Program-made: the position numbers and the translations under genes
The notes under the pieces: model-generated
Databases searched by the model: none
Told to the model about the DNA's origin: nothing
The model's input: the letters and a program-made list of their open reading frames with translations, nothing else
Assembly (NCBI RefSeq): GCF_001373415.1
Contig: NZ_CDSE01000084.1
Coordinates: 124,001-188,000, forward strand
Direction: 5' to 3'
Length of the DNA: 64,000 nt
DNA from: Paenibacillus dakarensis
Lineage (GTDB): Bacteria; Bacillota; Bacilli; Paenibacillales; Paenibacillaceae
In this document: positions 63,604 to 64,000 of the stretch, piece by piece
Layout: each line of letters opens with the position of its first letter
Numbering within the stretch: position 1 is the stretch's first letter

Positions 63604-64000
63604 TCAAACGATAGGATGGACTGATTCGCCGGAACTCCCGCTCTTCTCCGTGCGGATCGCCCGAAGCGCTTCGTCCATATGACTTAATACGTAGTCTATC
63701 ATTTCCCTGGTGGCGATTGTAGGGGGCTTCGTAAGCGCCGCAGGCGGACAGCTTGCTTTGTATGCCTGGGAACTGACATCAATACACCCTTCGTTCAGCT
63801 TCTTCGTGAACTGCGAGACAGTCTCTGCTTCACGGAAGAAAATCGTTGATAAATGTCCAAGCCCTTCCGTTCGGTCAATGAAGTCTGAATAGCATTCCGC
63901 GAGTTCTCGTAATTTGTCTTCATAATATTGACCTACTCCGCGAATATGGCTGCCATTCGCTTCTGTAAACTTCATTGTAATTAGATAAGCCAGCGCCGCC
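63604..64000 (-). CDS. Class III aminotransferase, C-terminal part (continues beyond window)
   Basis: About 130 residues to the stop at 63604; the frame stays open to the right edge, so the N-terminal three quarters are outside. Class III (ornithine/omega-aminotransferase) C-terminal features: YYEDKLRELAECYSDFIDRT, EGLGHLSTIFFRE (the GLG-xxx-I region), and ALTKPPTIATREMIDYVLSH with MDEALRAI at the end. The PLP lysine is not in view. Neighbours ald and a sugar operon suggest transfer from an amino sugar or amino polyol to pyruvate; glutamate-1-semialdehyde or ornithine type enzymes are alternatives. 16 bp before the DeoR start. Confidence 0.7.
   Translation of the reverse strand, partial: AALAYLITMKFTEANGSHIRGVGQYYEDKLRELAECYSDFIDRTEGLGHLSTIFFREAETVSQFTKKLNEGCIDVSSQAYKASCPPAALTKPPTIATREMIDYVLSHMDEALRAIRTEKSGSSGESVHPIV

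Noticed and set aside
1..64000. CRISPR arrays, rRNA or tRNA genes, prophage, intact transposons
   Set aside because: I saw no regular spacer-repeat array, no rRNA or tRNA-like segments, no phage structural genes and no complete insertion sequence.

Overview
The window looks like chromosomal DNA of a Paenibacillus-type Gram-positive bacterium (Bacillales). Reasons are: strong GGAGG ribosome binding sites on almost every gene, frequent TTG and GTG starts, moderate GC, a copper-amine-oxidase N-terminal (stalk) domain protein, VanW and YkuD envelope proteins, a Bce-like RR/HK/ABC module, and many sugar ABC, ROK, GH4 and AraC genes. The genus is an inference. I see no rRNA, tRNA, CRISPR array or complete mobile element.

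Layout. 0-6 kb: truncated TetR regulator, IS3 remnant, polysaccharide deacetylase, membrane metallophosphoesterase, sugar O-acetyltransferase, DinG/XPD-type helicase. 6.1-13.1 kb (minus): a ugp-type glycerol-3-phosphate/glycerophosphodiester uptake operon (ATPase, two permeases, lipoprotein, GDPD) ending in a secreted protein with two TagC/P68-like propeller repeats; two cre-like sites lie upstream. 13.5-16 kb: a large STAND NTPase with HTH and helical-repeat regions. 16.1-20 kb: polyol/fructose genes (fructokinase, sorbitol-type dehydrogenase, HAD phosphatase) divergent from a second zinc dehydrogenase around a palindrome. 20.3-22.5 kb: gene debris and VanW. 22.5-25.2 kb: two CNNM/CorC paralogs, each with the same small hairpin over its ribosome binding site. 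25.3-30.5 kb: Fur-box reductase, DUF2243 and CtaG-like membrane proteins, codBA with a leader terminator. 30.7-33 kb: decayed GH3 glucosidase and other remnants. 33-35.1 kb: cytochrome P450 and divergent TetR around a 37-bp dyad. 35.4-38.2 kb: DEAH helicase carrying two membrane helices. 38.3-39.5 kb: decayed VanR/VanS-like pair. 39.7-45.6 kb: RibD-like reductase, L,D-transpeptidase, GH4 alpha-galactosidase with divergent AraC, small hypothetical proteins. 45.7-47.8 kb: VOC-AlkD-TetR operon under a perfect palindrome. 48.3-53.3 kb: RR/HK/ABC export module.

53.5-64 kb (minus, running off the right edge) is one long catabolic operon: class III aminotransferase, DeoR regulator, alanine dehydrogenase, FGGY kinase, metal-dependent hydrolase, AraA/FucI-like isomerase, sugar ABC importer (lipoprotein and two permeases) and a DhnA/LsrF-type class I aldolase. 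Isomerase-kinase-aldolase is the classical order for breaking a sugar into two trioses. An aminotransferase plus alanine dehydrogenase is the classical pair for pyruvate-coupled removal of an amino group. The combination suggests catabolism of an amino sugar or amino polyol by a route I do not recognise, and it is the best candidate here for an undescribed system.

The window is rich in decayed genes (IS3, AlkZ/epimerase, two AraC-type regulators, GH3, a hydrolase tail, VanR/VanS, an ABC permease fragment). Several carry isolated in-frame stop codons in otherwise readable frames. Two further genes appear to lack an ATG, GTG or TTG at the place their ribosome binding site indicates.
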